A DNA stretch of 64,000 nt, from assembly GCA_035771175.1 (NCBI GenBank), contig CM069610.1:24828501-24892500 (forward strand). The letters run 5' to 3'. Below the pieces are notes generated by a model. It worked only from the letters and a program-made list of their open reading frames with translations, was not told the origin of the DNA and searched no databases. This stretch comes from Paratinospora sagittata (lineage: Eukaryota; Streptophyta; Magnoliopsida; Ranunculales; Menispermaceae). A program made the position numbers and the translations under genes. Shown in pieces: positions 62,658-64,000 of the stretch (the first letter of the stretch is position 1; each line of letters starts with the position of its first letter).

Positions 62658-64000
62658 GGTAACCGGTGATCGGTCCGTTTGGCATTAAACTTCCAAAGTA
62701 TTAATAGACATGGACCTGTTACCATTATCGGAAAGGAAGTTAAATCCCATAAATTTGTAGATCTTCTTTTCCACTTTCCATCGAATTTTGGATTACTTAA
62801 ATCGGAGTGAAAACAAAAAAGTTATGGTTATTTGAACTTTACTTGCCTTTTGTTTACCAAATTGTGTATCATTTCAGCAATCGATAAGCAAACTTCGGAT
62901 GACCATAACTTTTTCGTTTGATCTCTAATTTTTCTGATTTAAAATGCATTGAAAAGAGGAATAAAAGACTTAAAAACCCAAGAGCTTGATATTACTTTTC
63001 GATAAACGATGACCGGTCCCTTTTGCCATTAAACATCCAAAGTATTAATAAACAGGAACCTGTCACCATTGATCGGAAAGGTAGTTAAATCCCATGAATT
63101 TGTAGATCTTCTTTTTGAATTTCCATTGAATTTTGGATTACTTAAATTGGAGTAAAAACGAAAAAGTTATGGTTATTTGAACTTTACGTACCTTTTGTTT
63201 ACCAACTTGTGTATCATTTAAGCAATCGATAAGTAAACTTCGAATGACCATAACTTTTTCGTTTCAACTATAATTTTTCTGATTTCAAATGCATAGAAAA
63301 GAGGAATACCAGACTTAAAAACCTAGGTGCTTCAAATTAGTTTTCGGTAACCAGTGACTGGTCCGTTTGGCATTAAACATCCAAAGTATTAACAGACAGG
63401 GACCTGTTACCATTATCGGAAAGGTAGTTAAATCCCATGAATTCGTAGATCTTCTTTTCCACTTTCCACCGCATTTTCGATTACTTAAATCGGACTTAAA
63501 ACAAAAAAGTTATGGCTATTTGAACTTTACTTGCCTTTTGTTTACCAAATTGTGTATCATTTAAGCAATCGATAAGTAAACTTCGAATGACTATAACTTT
63601 TTGGTTTCAACTCTAATTTTTCTGATTTAAAATGCAAAGAAAAGAGGAATAAAAGACTTAAAAACCTAGGTGCTTCAAATTAGTTTTCGGTAACCGGTGA
63701 CCGGTCCCTTTGGCATTAAATATCCAAAGTATTAATAAACAGGGACCTGTTACCATTGATCGGAAAGGTACTTAAATCCCATGAATTTGTAGATCTTCTT
63801 TTCCACTTTCCACCGCATTTTGGATTACTTAATTCAGACTTAAAACGAAAAAGTTATGGTTATTTGAACTTTACTTGCCTTTTGTTTACCAAATTGTGTA
63901 TCATTTAAGCAATCCAAAAGTAAACTTCGAATGACCATAACTTTTTCGTTTCAACTCTAATTTTTCTGATTTAAAATGCATTGAAAAGAGGAATAAAAGA
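61241..64000 (+). repeat. Large duplication, right copy (offset 9,624 bp), open at edge
   Basis: Right partner of 51,617-54,376. The match fades to the left: at 61,240 this copy has G where 51,616 has A, and near 61,040 it has GATCTACTT against GATCTTCTT. Thus the copied tract starts in the d monomer at about 61.1-61.25 kb. Confidence 0.83.
62658..64000 (+). repeat. Variant HOR unit b'-c1/d-b-a, cut by window end
   Basis: Heads: b' 62,658; c1/d chimera 63,001; b 63,346; a 63,689. It repeats 53,034 onward at offset 9,624, including the extra T in CCCTTTTGCC, the CTTGATATT variant and the c1/d chimera. The one difference I noticed is CAATCCAAAAG (near 63,912) against CAATCCATAAG. The last monomer is incomplete and the array continues beyond the window. 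Confidence 0.85.

Larger units (their letters stand above)
1..64000 (+). repeat. Satellite DNA array, monomer 343-344 bp
   Basis: The window is a continuous direct tandem array of one repeat unit. Landmarks such as AGATCT, CGATAAGTAAACTTC, ACCATAACTTTTTC and the GGTAACCGGTGACCGG head recur every 341-345 bp from end to end, always in the same orientation, giving about 186 copies. Sequence is roughly two-thirds A+T by eye. Neighbouring monomers belong to different subtypes, while monomers several units apart are near-identical, which is the mark of higher-order repeats. No mobile element, gene or unique sequence interrupts the array. This is typical of heterochromatic satellite in a eukaryotic genome; I do not recognise the family. 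Chromosomal position cannot be read from the window. Confidence 0.97.

Noticed and set aside
277..64000. CRISPR array or bacterial repeat locus
   Set aside because: The unit is 343-344 bp with no short repeat plus unique spacer pattern; successive units are full-length relatives over their entire length.

Overview
The whole 64 kb window is one uninterrupted head-to-tail tandem array of an A+T-rich satellite DNA with a monomer of about 343-344 bp, roughly 186 copies, all in the same orientation. I found no gene, RNA gene, transposon, CRISPR array or non-satellite spacer. Every stretch I read aligns to the same monomer. Such an array is typical of eukaryotic constitutive heterochromatin (centromeric, pericentromeric, subtelomeric or knob DNA) in a long-read assembly. 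The species cannot be named from the sequence, and plant versus animal is not decidable without a database search. Position near a centromere is inference only.

Monomers fall into recurring subtypes, named here by diagnostic bases and phased on the GGTAACC-like head motif. Type a: head followed by CCCTTTGGCATT, then AATAAACAGGGACC. Type b: CCGTTTGG, AGACAGGGACC, a 1-bp shorter ACCATTATCGG and usually a GAATTC. Type b': head GGTGATCGG with ATTAAACTTCC. Type c: head GATAAACGGTGACC and CTTTGCC. Type d: head GGTAATCGG with ATTAAACTTTC. The b and b' units are about 343 bp and the others about 344 bp.

Layout. (1) 1-22,792: array of c, b and a types, with a recurrent four-monomer order c-b-a-a (about 1.37 kb) broken by local rearrangements, one truncated monomer (11,948-12,149) and a tandem dimer duplication (13,835-15,206). 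(2) 22,793-33,442: transition zone where type d and a new form of c first appear, with 5- and 6-monomer duplications. (3) 33,443-46,846: newer sequence types arranged as repeated dimers (686 bp), tetramers (about 1,375 bp) and a duplication 3,438 bp apart. (4) 46,847-64,000: the most regular part, a six-monomer higher-order repeat (HOR) of 2,062 bp (b'-c1-d-b-a-c2). It is itself caught in much larger, very similar duplications at offsets of 7,562 bp and 9,624 bp.

Two sequence properties stand out within the monomer. First, about half of it forms a long imperfect palindrome with 33-bp arms (30 of 33 paired) around a 43-bp centre. Second, the G+C-richer head (tandem GGTNACC motifs and GACCGGTC) forms a second dyad. 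Both are direct sequence observations; any role in cruciform formation, protein binding or kinetochore function is inference. Short open frames of 65-70 codons recur in type b monomers but start at TTG or GTG and behave as satellite shadows, so no CDS is annotated.
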